Assembly: GCF_040427915.1 (NCBI RefSeq)
Contig: NZ_JBETXJ010000002.1
Coordinates: 1 to 64,000 of the forward strand
Reading direction: 5' to 3'
Length of the DNA: 64,000 nucleotides
Source of the DNA: Gardnerella vaginalis
Lineage (GTDB): Bacteria; Actinomycetota; Actinomycetes; Actinomycetales; Bifidobacteriaceae
In this document: one piece after another, positions 17,195-27,223 of the stretch
How positions within the stretch are numbered: position 1 is the stretch's first letter
Layout of the letters: every line of letters starts with the position of its first letter
Translations under genes and position numbers: made by a program
The notes under the pieces: model-generated
What the model was told of the DNA's origin: nothing
The model's database searches: none
What the model saw: the letters and a program-made list of their open reading frames with translations, nothing else

Positions 17195-18826
17195 TTACTT
17201 GTGGAGCTTGTAGTAAAGTGGCATATTCTGCCAATCCATTACAAAGCCCTTCAAGGTTGGAACCATAACAGCCTTAGCGTTCGAGTAGAACAGTGGGATG
17301 TATGGAAGATCCTCAAGAAGAATCTCGTTAGCTTGCTGATAAAGCTTAGTTGCCTCAGCTGGCTGAGAAGAAGCAGCCTTCTTAAGCAAATCATCAAACT
17401 TAGAATTCTTGTAATCAGCTTCGTTGGAGCCATTTCCATCTGCAGCAACAGAAGCAAATTCCTGAGTCAAGTAGTTTTCTGGGCTTGGGTAATCTGGCAT
17501 CCAGCCTGCACGCCATGCACCCTTAATCTGACGCTGTTCGCATGCGTTACGGAACTCTTGGAATGTTGGAACTGGAGTGGTTTCAGCATTGATACCAAGA
17601 TGGTTCTTGAGGGAGTTTACAACTGCATCGAACACAGACTTAGCATTACCATCAGCGTTGTAAGTAAAGGTAAGAGGACCATCATACTTAGAGATCTTGT
17701 CTGCCTTTGCCCAAAGTTCCTTAGCCTTTTCTGCGTTAAACTTAAGGTTTTCGTGTCCCTTAAGATCAGCCTTGTAGCCTGGAGTCAAAGGAGAAGTGAA
17801 CTCATTTGCAGGAGATGCAGTACTATTAAGAACCTTCTTGATGATGGTTTCACGGTCGATTGCCATAGAAACAGCTTGACGACGCAAGCGGCCTTCTTCG
17901 GTAGTTACATCGAAGTGTGGCAATTTTGCAGGAATACCGAACTGCTGGATTACAGAACCTGGACGGTTGTATGCCTTAACAGTGGTGTCCTTTTGGAAAG
18001 TCTTGGTTTCAGTATCTGGAATGTTATCGGTCATATCAAGATTGCCAGACTGAACATCGCGGTAAGCAGCGGTTCCATCGGTGTAAATCTTGAAGGTAAC
18101 ACCATCATTCTGAGCCTTACGTGGGCCATCGTAATCTGGGTTCTTTACAACTTCAATCTGCTTGTTGTGATCCCAGGACTTAAAGAGGTATGGACCAGAA
18201 GAAACTGGCTTTTCGCCATAAGCCTTTGGATTCTTGTAGAAGGATTCTGGAAGAGGAGCAAATGCAAGGTAACCAACCTTAATAGCAAACACAGAATCTG
18301 GCTGGTTCAAATCGACAGTAAAGGTGTACTTGTCTACAACCTTCAAGCCAGAAAGCTGCTCGTCGCCCTTAGTGTCATTCTTCTGCAAGTCTTCGTAGCC
18401 CTTAATTGTCTGGAAGAAGGAAGCGCACTTCTGAGCATTCTTAGCGTTTGCTACGAAGCTCCAAGCCTTGGTGAAGCTTTCTGCGGTGATTGGTGTGCCG
18501 TCACTAAACTTCTTATCTTTCTTAAGCTTAACAGTGTACTGAGTTGCATCAGCGTTTGGAGTTACGCTCTCGGCATCTTCGTTTACTGTATTGCCCTTTT
18601 CGTCAAAAGTGACCAACGTGGAGTTGACCAGCACAGCAGGACGGGCGCCAGCATTTTCGTTAATATTTCCTGGAACAAGCTCGTTCTGAGGCTCGGAGTC
18701 GTTTACGGTAATAACAACCTTGCCACCATTTGTTTGAGCGGTCTTCGAAGCAGAAGAACCGCATCCACCGAGCAGCATAGCAACCGAGCAAGCAGCTGCG
18801 GCAAAAAGTAATGCCTTATTCTTCAT
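17195..18826 (-). CDS. Peptide ABC transporter substrate-binding lipoprotein
   Basis: The 543-residue protein has a lipoprotein signal (MKNKALLFAAAACSVAMLLG then the lipobox GGC at about residue 22) and the SBP_bac_5 fold of OppA/DppA, with FSDGTPITAESFTKAW, KPVSSGPYLF, AVSMAIDRETI and a C-terminal YIPLFYSNAKAVMVP. It would capture oligopeptides outside the membrane for the downstream permeases and ATPase. AGGAG is seven bases upstream of the ATG. The complementary strand also carries a 545-codon open frame, which I take as a shadow. Confidence 0.95.
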   Translation of the reverse strand: MKNKALLFAAAACSVAMLLGGCGSSASKTAQTNGGKVVITVNDSEPQNELVPGNINENAGARPAVLVNSTLVTFDEKGNTVNEDAESVTPNADATQYTVKLKKDKKFSDGTPITAESFTKAWSFVANAKNAQKCASFFQTIKGYEDLQKNDTKGDEQLSGLKVVDKYTFTVDLNQPDSVFAIKVGYLAFAPLPESFYKNPKAYGEKPVSSGPYLFKSWDHNKQIEVVKNPDYDGPRKAQNDGVTFKIYTDGTAAYRDVQSGNLDMTDNIPDTETKTFQKDTTVKAYNRPGSVIQQFGIPAKLPHFDVTTEEGRLRRQAVSMAIDRETIIKKVLNSTASPANEFTSPLTPGYKADLKGHENLKFNAEKAKELWAKADKISKYDGPLTFTYNADGNAKSVFDAVVNSLKNHLGINAETTPVPTFQEFRNACEQRQIKGAWRAGWMPDYPSPENYLTQEFASVAADGNGSNEADYKNSKFDDLLKKAASSQPAEATKLYQQANEILLEDLPYIPLFYSNAKAVMVPTLKGFVMDWQNMPLYYKLHK

Positions 18827-19369
18827 ATGTTTTCTCCTAACGTTGGGTATGGCAGGATTCCATTAATTATCACGAAAAAGTCTCATTACAAGCTTTACAG
18901 GCTTTTACAGGCTTAATAAATAAAATCCACCTAGTATTTATTGCCAGATGGATTCTTTGCAAAGCCAATAAGGAGGCCTCTTCGTTGATTAAAATTCAAT
19001 CATACGGATTTTATTAAACAACGCAAGCTAAAAGTCTAAATGTAAAATTTACAGTTATTTTGTCTATTAATCATAAAAATAACTATTGCTATATAAAATT
19101 ATGGGATTAAATCGTATTTTATATGGTATTTTGCCAAGCCTTTTAAATCTACGACGATATTACAAAAATGTAAATTTGCACTAGAAATATGTAACAATCA
19201 TGTTAAACGATGCAAAATATTCAACAAGACATTCAAATATTAAACAAAATAAAAGTGGTGTAAATTCGCACCCAAATGCACGAGTTTACACCACTTAATA
19301 AATAAAATCAAATAAATATTGAAATTATTTTTAAAATATTTTTATTATATTTTCACCTATTGGTAAATA
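18827..19369. other. Intergenic upstream of peptide ABC operon
   Basis: This 543-bp AT-rich gap should hold the promoter of the peptide ABC operon, but no -35/-10 pair stands out. Visible elements are a short repeat (TTACAGGCTTTTACAGGCTT near 18896), a small palindrome GAGGCCTC (18972-18979) and the pyrG terminator at its left-hand end on the pyrG side (19253-19296). No gene is visible. Confidence 0.6.
19253..19296 (-). terminator. Terminator of pyrG operon
   Basis: AAGTGGTGTAAA and TTTACACCACTT form a 12-bp perfect stem 74 bp after the pyrG stop codon, closing the aroC-aroKB-aroQ-pyrG transcript. Confidence 0.85.
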
Positions 19370-21037
19370 CTACTTAGACTCGCTAGCCTGATGTTCAAGA
19401 GCAGCCGCAACCAATCCAGCAAACAGTGGATGAGGCTTAGTTGGACGAGACTTAAACTCTGGATGAGCCTGAGTTGCCACGTAGAATGGGTGAACTTCCT
19501 TTGGAAGCTCCACAAACTCAGTCAAATTACCATCTGGGCTTTGACCACTAATACGCAAGCCAGCTTCGCGCAAACGATCCTTATACGCCACATTCACTTC
19601 ATAACGGTGACGATGACGCTCAGTAACATGCGTAGTACCGTAAAGCTCAGCAACAATCGAGCCTTCTTCAAGCGTTGCAGGGTAAGAACCAAGTCGCATT
19701 GTATGACCCATATCTCCCTTACCGTCCACAATATCCTTCTGCTCTTCCATAGTCGCGATTACCGGATCGCCACAATCCTTCTCGAACTCAGTGGAATTAG
19801 CATCCTCAAGTCCAAGAACGTGACGAGCGTACTCAATAACCATAGATTGCAAGCCAAGGCAAAGACCAAGCGTTGGCAAACCATGCTCGCGAGCGTAACG
19901 CAAAGCGCCGATCTTACCTTCAATACCGCGAATACCGAAGCCGCCTGGAATAACCATTCCATCCATTTGATCAAGAGCCGCAGCCGCACCTTCTTGAGTT
20001 TCGCACTTGTCAGCAGCAACCCAGCGCACGTTAACCTTAGCCCAGTTTGCAAAACCGCCAGCCTTAATAGCCTCGGTAACGGAAAGATATGCATCCGGCA
20101 AATCAATGTACTTGCCAACAATCGCAATGTTTAGCTCATGCTTTGGATGATGAACGCGCTCAAGCAAATCTTCCCACTCGTTCCAATCAACATCGTGGAA
20201 TGGAAGCTCAAGCTCACGCACAACGTAAGCATCCAAGCCCTCGTTGAACAAAATCTTCGGCACATCGTAAATGCTTGGAGCGTCAACGCAGTTCACAACG
20301 CCTTCAGCATCAACATCGCACATAAGCGAAATCTTGTCTTTAATGCCTTGATTAAGCGGACGATCCGAACGCAAAACAAGCGCGTCTGGAGAAATACCAA
20401 GAGAGCGAAGCATCATCACAGAATGCTGAGTTGGCTTAGTCTTTAATTCGTGAGCTGCGGCTATATAAGGCACCAAAGAAACGTGCACAAACATGCAGTT
20501 TTCAGGACCTAAATCGCGACGAACTTCGCGAGCAGCCTCCAAAAATGGCTGGGACTCAATATCGCCAACCGTTCCACCGATTTCCGTAATAATCACGTCT
20601 ACATCGTCGCTAGCCTGCGCGCGCATACGCGACTTAATTTCGCCAGTAATATGCGGAATAACCTGCACGCACTGACCCAAATATTCGCCAGCACGCTCCT
20701 TACGAAGCACAGACTGATAAATCTGACCAGTTGTAACATTCGCTTTTTGACTTAAGAAAACATCGAGGAATCGCTCGTAATGACCAATATCAAGATCTGT
20801 TTCTGCGCCGTCTTCTGTAACATAAACCTCACCATGTTGGAATGGGTTCATTGTACCTGGGTCAACATTGATATAAGGATCGAGTTTTTGTTGTAAAACG
20901 TGAAGACCACGACTACGCAAAAGTCTGCCTAATGAAGATGCAGTAAGACCTTTTCCGAGGGACGAAACAACGCCACCAGTGACAAAAATATGCTTTGTAA
21001 TATGCTCCTGAGAGTTACCATGTTTTCTTCTAACCAT
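19370..21037 (-). CDS. pyrG: CTP synthase
   Basis: The 555-residue protein makes CTP from UTP, ATP and glutamine. The N-terminal synthase domain shows [20 protein letters not shown] and the C-terminal class I glutaminase domain shows GLCLGLQ with the nucleophilic Cys and [11 protein letters not shown] with the His-Glu pair. Length and motif order are standard. TGGAG lies four bases before the ATG. The gene is 60 bp downstream of aroQ and likely the last gene of that operon. Confidence 0.98.
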   Translation of the reverse strand: MVRRKHGNSQEHITKHIFVTGGVVSSLGKGLTASSLGRLLRSRGLHVLQQKLDPYINVDPGTMNPFQHGEVYVTEDGAETDLDIGHYERFLDVFLSQKANVTTGQIYQSVLRKERAGEYLGQCVQVIPHITGEIKSRMRAQASDDVDVIITEIGGTVGDIESQPFLEAAREVRRDLGPENCMFVHVSLVPYIAAAHELKTKPTQHSVMMLRSLGISPDALVLRSDRPLNQGIKDKISLMCDVDAEGVVNCVDAPSIYDVPKILFNEGLDAYVVRELELPFHDVDWNEWEDLLERVHHPKHELNIAIVGKYIDLPDAYLSVTEAIKAGGFANWAKVNVRWVAADKCETQEGAAAALDQMDGMVIPGGFGIRGIEGKIGALRYAREHGLPTLGLCLGLQSMVIEYARHVLGLEDANSTEFEKDCGDPVIATMEEQKDIVDGKGDMGHTMRLGSYPATLEEGSIVAELYGTTHVTERHRHRYEVNVAYKDRLREAGLRISGQSPDGNLTEFVELPKEVHPFYVATQAHPEFKSRPTKPHPLFAGLVAAALEHQASESK

Positions 21038-21097
21038 GGAACTCCATAGTATCTTCGAGCCTCGACTCGGAAGAATAATTGAAAAGTCAAATCAAAG

Positions 21098-21565
21098 TCA
21101 AATCAAATGAGCAACAGCCTCGAGCGCAAGCTTATAACCGTACAATCCCATGCCTGTAATAGTTCCAGTTGCAACAGGACTAATCACGCTTATTTTCCGG
21201 AAAGAATCGCGGGCAGAAGGATTAGAAATATGCACTTCCATTAGTGGCACTCCAGCATCCAAAACCATGTGCGCAGCATCCGCGAGCGCATAACTGTAGT
21301 GCGTAAAAGCAGCAGGATTCATAACTACTGGCATATGAGCATCAGCAGCTTCGTGCATCCAATGAACCATTTGCGCTTCGTCGTCGCTTTGGCGTACTTC
21401 TACCTGTAGATTAAGCTCTTGCCCCCACTTTTTGCAAAGCGCGCACAACGTTTCAAAATCTTGACTACCATAAACGTCTGGCTGACGAACACCTAACCGC
21501 CCCAAATTTGGACCATTCACTACTAAAACTTTACGGATGTTTATAGCATTTTCTGCATCTACCAT
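21098..21565 (-). CDS. aroQ: 3-dehydroquinate dehydratase, type II
   Basis: The 155-residue protein has the type II signature VVNGPNLGRLGVRQPDVYG, the catalytic region MNPAAFTHYSYALADA and VEVHISNPSARDSFR-like sequence near the end. It converts 3-dehydroquinate to 3-dehydroshikimate. It starts three bases after the aroKB stop codon, with GAGG inside the upstream gene as RBS, so translation is coupled to aroKB, which makes its substrate. Confidence 0.96.
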   Translation of the reverse strand: MVDAENAINIRKVLVVNGPNLGRLGVRQPDVYGSQDFETLCALCKKWGQELNLQVEVRQSDDEAQMVHWMHEAADAHMPVVMNPAAFTHYSYALADAAHMVLDAGVPLMEVHISNPSARDSFRKISVISPVATGTITGMGLYGYKLALEAVAHLI

Positions 21566-21568
21566 TTT

Positions 21569-23371
21569 CTAACCTCTAATCTTATTAAACGCATCTCGAA
21601 TCGCCTCCAGCGGCGGATTATCTAAGTGAATCGGGTTTCCAATCCCGTCTAAAACAACAAATCGTAAGGTGTTGCCTCTAGCTTTTTTATCTTTATGCAT
21701 CAAATCAAGAACCTTATTAAAAGCATCGTCACTGCTGCCGCCGCCATTCCAAGATATTGGCAATCCAAGTGATTTCAAAAGTGAACGATGATACTCAACG
21801 TCTTCTGGACTTAAATAGCCCAAAATTTGCGCAAGGCTCGCAACAAAAACCATTCCAACAGCAACCGCGTTTCCGTGGCGCCAAGAAAAATGCTCAATTT
21901 GTTCAATCGCATGCCCAAGAGTGTGACCGTAGTTCAAAAACTCGCGCAAACCCTTCTCTTTTAAGTCGTTAGAAACGTGGTATGCCTTAACGCGCACGCT
22001 TTTTTCTATCAAATCGCAAACCATATTATTTAAATCTGCATCGTCTAAAATAGAAGGACCATCAACAGAGCGCAACTTGCTAGCATTTTGAGGATTTTCC
22101 AGAATTTTTAAGATGCTAGAATCGCCAATAAACCCTGATTTTGCAACTTCTCCAAGTCCTTCAACAAAAATATCGTTAGGAAGAGTAGAAAACGCGCAAG
22201 TATCTGCCAAAACGCCAGCAGGAGTGTAAAAACTACCAACCAAATTCTTACCAAACGCAGTATTTACACCAGTTTTACCGCCAGTCGAAGCATCAACCAT
22301 AGCAAGAAGCGAAGTTGGGCAATTAACATAACGGATTCCACGCATCCAAGTAGAAGCAACAAATCCAGCCAAATCCGTGGCTGCTCCACCACCCAAACCA
22401 ACAATCGCGTCAGAACGCGTAAAACCAGCGTTTCCAAGACGTTCCCAAATAGAATCCGCAACCTTAACAGTTTTACCAGCCTCAGCATCTGGAATAAGAA
22501 TGTCGAAAACATCGTAGCCAGCAGCGCGCAAAATGGTTCTTGCTTTATCGCTATGTCTTTGCACAGGCTGAGTGTGGATCAAAGCTACTCGAACAGGCTC
22601 TTTTCCAAGTAGTTGCGGCAAAAGGCTCATGGCACCTGCGCCAATATGAACATTATAATCTTCAATACCTTTACCAGTTACATGCACTATTCGTTGCATA
22701 ATCATATTCTTCAACTTTCTTGCGGCAGGTTTTGGCGTCAAATTGTAAACACGAGCATGCAAATTCGCCACTTTGCAAAACACAGGATCACGCTTATCAA
22801 ACAAATCCATCCATCGTTTTGCGCCATCTTCGCCGCTTAACATAGGACGATTAGAATTCCAGCTTACGCGCTCAATTGCATCACTTGCATTTACTTGCAA
22901 ATACACAACACGACCGCCTAGCTTTGTATATTTTCTTAAGACACCTTGCGTCTCCTTACGCATTGGAGCACCGCCACCTAGGGCGACTATTGGGGCGGAT
23001 TGTGAGAGAGTTTGAGGTTCAGAAAAGTCGCAAGCTTTTGAAGAATCAGAATCTTTAACTAAATTAGAATCTGGGAAAATAGCATCTCTAACAATTTGAG
23101 CTTCAATATCTCTAAAAGACTCTTCGCCAAAAGCTTTAAAATATTGACTAATCGGCATATTGATTTTTTGCTCAATCAAATCGTCTGTGTCTATAAAAGG
23201 AACATTCAAAATATGCGCTAATTCCTTGCCAACACGCGTTTTTCCAGCTGCAGGCATACCAATTATGACAGCTAACGGGATTTGACTTTGCGATACATCT
23301 TGCGAAATGTCTTTCAAAGAATCTCGAAGCGAATCTAGTAAGGAATCATGCAAGGAATCTTCTTCGCTCAT
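21569..23371 (-). CDS. aroKB: Shikimate kinase / 3-dehydroquinate synthase fusion
   Basis: Two shikimate-pathway enzymes share one chain of 600 residues. The N-terminal kinase (about residues 25-205) has the P-loop [14 protein letters not shown] and [10 protein letters not shown]. The C-terminal synthase (about 225-600) has [37 protein letters not shown] and the metal ligand region [13 protein letters not shown]. The fusion is known in bifidobacteria. ATG 23371 overlaps the aroC stop by four bases (ATGA) and is better placed after GGAAAGAG than the in-frame TTG at 23389. The first 25 residues are Ser/Asp-rich and look unstructured. Confidence 0.96.
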   Translation of the reverse strand: MSEEDSLHDSLLDSLRDSLKDISQDVSQSQIPLAVIIGMPAAGKTRVGKELAHILNVPFIDTDDLIEQKINMPISQYFKAFGEESFRDIEAQIVRDAIFPDSNLVKDSDSSKACDFSEPQTLSQSAPIVALGGGAPMRKETQGVLRKYTKLGGRVVYLQVNASDAIERVSWNSNRPMLSGEDGAKRWMDLFDKRDPVFCKVANLHARVYNLTPKPAARKLKNMIMQRIVHVTGKGIEDYNVHIGAGAMSLLPQLLGKEPVRVALIHTQPVQRHSDKARTILRAAGYDVFDILIPDAEAGKTVKVADSIWERLGNAGFTRSDAIVGLGGGAATDLAGFVASTWMRGIRYVNCPTSLLAMVDASTGGKTGVNTAFGKNLVGSFYTPAGVLADTCAFSTLPNDIFVEGLGEVAKSGFIGDSSILKILENPQNASKLRSVDGPSILDDADLNNMVCDLIEKSVRVKAYHVSNDLKEKGLREFLNYGHTLGHAIEQIEHFSWRHGNAVAVGMVFVASLAQILGYLSPEDVEYHRSLLKSLGLPISWNGGGSSDDAFNKVLDLMHKDKKARGNTLRFVVLDGIGNPIHLDNPPLEAIRDAFNKIRG

Positions 23372-24555
23372 CTCATATGCTCTTTCCAAGATTGAACGTA
23401 ATTTCTAGCATTTTTAGCGGTTTCTTCTAGCGAATCTCCGCCGAACTTTTCTAACGCATACTTCGCAAGTGTTAACCGAACCATTGCCTCTGCAACTACG
23501 GAAGCAGCTGGAACTGCCGTAAAATCGGAGCGCTGATTAATCGCTTGAGCTGGCTCGCCAGTAAGCACATCTACAGTGTGCAAAGCGCGAGGAATGGACG
23601 GAATCGGCTTCATTGCAGCGCGCACACGAATCGTCTCACCATTTGACATTCCACCTTCAATGCCACCAGCACGATTGCTAAGGCGCGTGATTTTGCCATC
23701 TTCGCCTGTTACGATCTCGTCGTGAGCAACCGAGCCAGGGCGATTTGCTTCTTCGAAACCGTCTCCAATTTCCACGCCTTTAATAGCTTGGATTCCCATA
23801 AGCGCAGCAGCTAGCGCCGCATCCAAACGGCGATCCGACTCTACATACGTTCCAACTCCAGCAGGCATGCCGTATGCCAAAACCTCTACTACGCCGCCAA
23901 GCGTATCTGCATTTGCTTTTGCTTCATCAATGCGAGCAACCATGCGAGCTTCGGCATCTTTATCGAGAGTGCGAACTGGCGAAGCATCCAGCACATCAAC
24001 ATCATCTGGAGTTGGTAGGGGTAAACTTTTGTTTATATATTCGCCGCCGATTCCAATAACATGCGCAACTGTTCGCACACCCAATGCCTGCTGCAAAAAC
24101 GCATCAGCCACAGCGCCTAAAGCCACGCGAGAAGCCGTTTCCCTGGCACTCGAACGCTCCAAAACCTCGCGAGCATCACTAAAACCATACTTACGCATGC
24201 CTGTTAAATCCGCATGCCCTGGGCGAGGCCTAGAAAGCGGCGCGTTACGACCTTCCGCACTTAAATCATGGTCTAGCGGGTCGGCGCTCATAACTTCCAC
24301 CCACTTTGGCCACTCACTATTTGCGATTTCTATAGCAATTGGCGATCCAAGAGTAACACCATGACGAACGCCCGTAAGCAAACGCACTTTATCTTGCTCA
24401 AACTTCATTCGCGCGCCGCGACCGTAACCAAGACGCCTGCGCGCAAGAGCCGAAACAATGTCCGCGCTAGTAATCTTAACTCCCGCTGGCACGCCTTCAA
24501 TCATTGCCACCAGCGCTTCACCATGCGACTCCCCTGCCGTTTGCCATCTAAGCAT
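23368..24555 (-). CDS. aroC: Chorismate synthase
   Basis: The 395-residue protein carries the family signatures [21 protein letters not shown] at its start (split here for length), [29 protein letters not shown] and [14 protein letters not shown]. It removes phosphate from EPSP to give chorismate, using reduced FMN. I chose ATG 24555 because GGAG lies five bases upstream and homologues begin MLRW; an ATG at 24582 would add nine residues. It heads the aroC-aroKB-aroQ-pyrG operon. Confidence 0.97.
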   Translation of the reverse strand: MLRWQTAGESHGEALVAMIEGVPAGVKITSADIVSALARRRLGYGRGARMKFEQDKVRLLTGVRHGVTLGSPIAIEIANSEWPKWVEVMSADPLDHDLSAEGRNAPLSRPRPGHADLTGMRKYGFSDAREVLERSSARETASRVALGAVADAFLQQALGVRTVAHVIGIGGEYINKSLPLPTPDDVDVLDASPVRTLDKDAEARMVARIDEAKANADTLGGVVEVLAYGMPAGVGTYVESDRRLDAALAAALMGIQAIKGVEIGDGFEEANRPGSVAHDEIVTGEDGKITRLSNRAGGIEGGMSNGETIRVRAAMKPIPSIPRALHTVDVLTGEPAQAINQRSDFTAVPAASVVAEAMVRLTLAKYALEKFGGDSLEETAKNARNYVQSWKEHMR

Positions 24556-24702
24556 GCCTTCTCCAATCGCGTTGTGCGTCATATTTATTGTTATACTTCT
24601 TGCACTTAATACTGTACTTTATTTTAAATCAATACTCGATTCTAAATTCTTTATTTTACTAACAACTAAGTATTGCTAATAATCTACGAAATAAATCGCA
24701 AA

Positions 24703-24736
24703 AAGCCTTTAACCACATTGAGTGAAATTTGTTGCA
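24703..24736 (+). repeat. 34-bp inverted repeat, left arm
   Basis: It starts AAGCCTTTAACCACATTGAG and its exact reverse complement lies at 25637-25670. The two arms bracket the prepilin-peptidase-like gene. Confidence 0.95.
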
Positions 24737-24759
24737 TGCTTTCCTATTTAGCGTTGCGC

Positions 24760-24943
24760 GAGGGCTGGGTAATTCTTGTCTCACAACGCTCCGCCTCTTA
24801 CGTGTAGTCTGTTGTTGCGTTTGTTCCGATTTGGCTTTGATTTTATTTTTTTGGTTGAAGTTTGTTTGTAGTGGTTAATCATTTGGATTATTTGGTATCG
24901 GCTGCCGCTCTTATACTGTTCGACCAAGAATTACCCAGCCCTC
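24760..24943 (+). mobile_element. MITE-like element, copy 1
   Basis: This 184-bp non-coding element has 19-bp perfect terminal inverted repeats (GAGGGCTGGGTAATTCTTG and its complement). A second copy of 181 bp is inverted at 63492-63672 with high identity. No transposase for it is in the window, so a nonautonomous element is the best reading. Confidence 0.8.
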
Positions 24944-24978
24944 TTACATACTTGAACAATTGCGTGGCTTTCATCACC

Positions 24979-25066
24979 GAGATTCTCGATTTTTCTTGCT
25001 CTCTCGGCGAGTCACCACCTTCGGCGCTGAGGCTCGCCTCGCTTGCGGCGAAAAATCTCGAATCTC
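24979..25066 (+). repeat. 88-bp hairpin element, copy 1
   Basis: The ends GAGATTCTCGATTTTTC and GAAAAATCTCGAATCTC are near-perfect inverted repeats, with a smaller internal inverted repeat (GGCGAG/CTCGCC). Further copies lie at 25702-25790 and 63368-63455 and a half copy begins at 62465. Confidence 0.85.
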
Positions 25067-25102
25067 CACCTGACTTAACGCTATAAAATCGCAGCAAAAA
25101 GT

Positions 25103-25606
25103 TCAAAGCATAACAGCGATGATTGCAGATGCAGCTAATACGGGTACGAACGGGATTTTATTTTGTTCATTTTGAACAAGATGCACGCGGAAAAATCGCA
25201 AGCAGACTTTAGAGCAGATTTTCCACACTAAAATCCAAATTAATCCAAATATTCCAACTAATGCAAACCAGTAGATTATGCAATCAAATCCAAATAGCGC
25301 CAAAGCTTGAGCAATCATAGAAGCGCACGTAACGTCGCCAAATCCAAGTGCTCCGCGCACGCAAAGTTTTTGCACCAAAACGTAGAATGCAAAAACTGAT
25401 ACTGCAAAAAGCCAGCCACGTAAAAGAAAATTAACATTATGAAAAGTAATCATCGAAAAAATAAGGTTTGCGGCAGATTGCGCAAAAGCAGCTAGTACAA
25501 TCCAAAGTCTAGGAACAACGCGGCTGATTAAATCCGTTACGCACACTGCAATCATGCATATAAGCGTTGGTGTTGCAAATAAACAAGTAACAATAAACTG
25601 ACTCAT
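25103..25606 (-). CDS. Prepilin peptidase-like A24 aspartic protease
   Basis: The 167-residue polytopic membrane protein has the two Asp-bearing motifs of A24 (type IV leader) peptidases: CVTDLISRVVPRLW near residue 25 and GALGFGDVTCAS (GxGD) near residue 95. It lacks the N-terminal methyltransferase domain of PilD, so it resembles the short TadV/CpaA type that processes Flp or type IV pilins. No pilin gene is in the window. The gene sits inside a 34-bp perfect inverted repeat, which suggests that it may have moved as a unit. Confidence 0.82.
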   Translation of the reverse strand: MSQFIVTCLFATPTLICMIAVCVTDLISRVVPRLWIVLAAFAQSAANLIFSMITFHNVNFLLRGWLFAVSVFAFYVLVQKLCVRGALGFGDVTCASMIAQALALFGFDCIIYWFALVGIFGLIWILVWKICSKVCLRFFRVHLVQNEQNKIPFVPVLAASAIIAVML

Positions 25607-25636
25607 TTGATTATGCTAAATAAGCGAAAATTGCAT

Positions 25637-25670
25637 TGCAACAAATTTCACTCAATGTGGTTAAAGGCTT
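25637..25670 (-). repeat. 34-bp inverted repeat, right arm
   Basis: This is the exact reverse complement of 24703-24736. The pair defines a 968-bp unit. Confidence 0.95.
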
Positions 25671-25701
25671 GTGTGGTTATGCAGATTGCACCAAGTATGG
25701 T

Positions 25702-25790
25702 AGAGATTCGAGATTTTTCGCCGCGAACGAGGTGAGCCTCAGCGTCGCTAGATGGTGACTCGCCGAGAGAGCAAGAAAAATCGAGAATCT
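25702..25790 (-). repeat. 88-bp hairpin element, copy 2
   Basis: It starts GAGATTCGAGATTTTTC and ends GAAAAATCGAGAATCTC, with the same internal GTGACTCGCCGAGAGAGC as copies 1 and 3. The preceding 26 bp resemble those before the half copy at 62465. Confidence 0.85.
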
Positions 25791-25828
25791 CGGTGATTAA
25801 AGATACGCAAAAGTTTTAGATATTCAGA

Positions 25829-25906
25829 AGGTTTGATGTATTTCTATACGAGCAATAAAAGAGGAGCGTAGCGACGGGACTTGCGAGGAGAGAAATACTC
25901 AAACCT
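25829..25906. repeat. 78-bp element with inverted ends
   Basis: AGGTTTGATGTATTTCT at the left and AGAAATACTCAAACCT at the right are inverted with one mismatch and one gap. No second copy was found in the window. Confidence 0.6.
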
Positions 25907-25930
25907 CGCGCAACAACAAATAAGGGGAAT

Positions 25931-25967
25931 CGTTCGCGCGGTCTAAGCGCGAAGGTAGGTCGTCGCG
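25931..25967 (-). repeat. GC-rich hairpin repeat abutting mltG stop
   Basis: TTCGCGCGGTCTAAGCGCGAA forms a hairpin followed by GGTAGGTCGTCGCG, which ends exactly at the mltG stop codon. It belongs to the GGCAGGTCGTCGCG family seen at five other sites. Confidence 0.75.
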
Positions 25968-27125
25968 CTAGTTGGCGTTTTCGTTGGAACGCTTATACTC
26001 GTCGCGAATCTTCAAGAAATCATCGTAGTTATCCGCAAACTTAGTTTCGCCAGTCTTTAAGTTAGTGGTAACAAAATAAATCCATGATCCTTTTTCTGGA
26101 TTAAGAGAAGCCAGAATAGCATTATCTCCAGGAATACTTATAGGAGTAGGCGGCAATCCTTTGTGAATCCTAGTGTTGTATGGATTACTCGCATCATCTA
26201 ATTGTGCTTGCGTAAGGTTAATTGCCTTAATTCCAATACCGTAAGCAACCGTAGTGTCCATTCCCAAAGGCATGTCTTTAGCTAAACGGTTTAATATTAC
26301 GCGCGAAACTTTACCATAGTATTCACGATTATTTACTTCTGCTTCCGCAATAGACGCAATTTTGAGAATATCTTGACGCAGTTTTCCTTTAGGAACTCCC
26401 AATGAATCGAGTTTCTGAATACGCTTATCTACCATTTTGGCAAGTATTTTAGTAGCAGATTTCATGGATTTTACGTTGTAAACTCCAGGCTCCAACCATC
26501 CTTCAAAGCTTCCGCCCGCTTCTGGAGGCAAAACTCCCATTCCGCCTGCGTTCTCAATTTCTTTAAATTGAGTAATGTCAATTCCAGAGATTTGTGCAGC
26601 CTTACGAATAACGTCTGTTGATCGTTCTCCTGCTTTAACGTCTAAGAATCCGCCTGCTTTACTTTGATCTGAAAGAATATTTACAACATCAATTGAGTTC
26701 ATATGCTTTTTAAGTGCATAAATTCCTGGGTATAAAATCTTGTTGTTCGCAGCAACAATATTAGAAAAAGTGGACTGTGACTTTACAACTTGCGCTTTAA
26801 CAAGATTGTTCCCAACTTCTACAGATCCTTGACCTGGCTCAATCGTAAACTCAACAAATCCGCTTCCAGGTCCTGGCCAATCGTCCATAATCGTAGACTG
26901 ATTGTTGGTTTTTATGTAAACCGCAACCCTGTATAATCCATATCCAAGAACAAATAGTATTGCAAAAATTAGCGTAAGAATAAACGCTATTATACGTTTT
27001 CTCTTGCTTTTACGTCTTTTTTGTGCTTTTAAATCTTTGCGCGATTTTGGAGGCACAGGTGGATTATGAGTTTCGTGACTCCACTTAGCGTTTTGATCGA
27101 AAAAATCGTCGATATTCTCAGTCAT
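25968..27125 (-). CDS. mltG: Endolytic murein transglycosylase MltG
   Basis: The 385-residue protein has a basic cytoplasmic N-terminus (KSRKDLKAQKRRKSKRKR), one membrane helix (IIAFILTLIFAILFVLGYGL) and an extracellular YceG domain with the catalytic Glu in IASIAEAEVNN, then SRVILNRLAKDMPLGMDTTV and KGLPPTPISIPG. It cleaves nascent glycan strands and helps end chain elongation. GGAGGAAG precedes the ATG. It follows ruvX and alaS, a common actinobacterial order. Confidence 0.95.
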   Translation of the reverse strand: MTENIDDFFDQNAKWSHETHNPPVPPKSRKDLKAQKRRKSKRKRIIAFILTLIFAILFVLGYGLYRVAVYIKTNNQSTIMDDWPGPGSGFVEFTIEPGQGSVEVGNNLVKAQVVKSQSTFSNIVAANNKILYPGIYALKKHMNSIDVVNILSDQSKAGGFLDVKAGERSTDVIRKAAQISGIDITQFKEIENAGGMGVLPPEAGGSFEGWLEPGVYNVKSMKSATKILAKMVDKRIQKLDSLGVPKGKLRQDILKIASIAEAEVNNREYYGKVSRVILNRLAKDMPLGMDTTVAYGIGIKAINLTQAQLDDASNPYNTRIHKGLPPTPISIPGDNAILASLNPEKGSWIYFVTTNLKTGETKFADNYDDFLKIRDEYKRSNENAN

Positions 27126-27223
27126 TAAACGCTTCCTCCCGCTTGGATTGCTGGTTACTATTTCACAGTGACATTATTTCAGGATAACATTGTTTCACAA
27201 TATTGTCGTAGCTATTGGCTGCT

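Larger units (their letters stand above)
24556..25102. other. Intergenic repeat cluster upstream of aroC
   Basis: No gene. In order from the right this gap holds an 88-bp hairpin element (24979-25066), a MITE-like element (24760-24943), and one arm of a 34-bp inverted repeat (24703-24736). The rest, next to aroC, is AT-rich and may hold its promoter. Confidence 0.8.
25607..25967. other. Intergenic repeat mosaic between mltG and peptidase gene
   Basis: The 361-bp gap is made almost wholly of repeats: the right arm of the 34-bp inverted repeat (25637-25670), an 88-bp hairpin element (25702-25790), a 78-bp element with imperfect inverted ends (25829-25906) and a GC-rich repeat that abuts the mltG stop codon (25931-25967). 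Confidence 0.85.

Noticed and set aside
17174..18811. A 545-codon plus-strand open frame
   Set aside because: It is antisense to the peptide-binding lipoprotein gene, which has a signal peptide, family motifs and an RBS; the plus-strand product has no recognisable domain.
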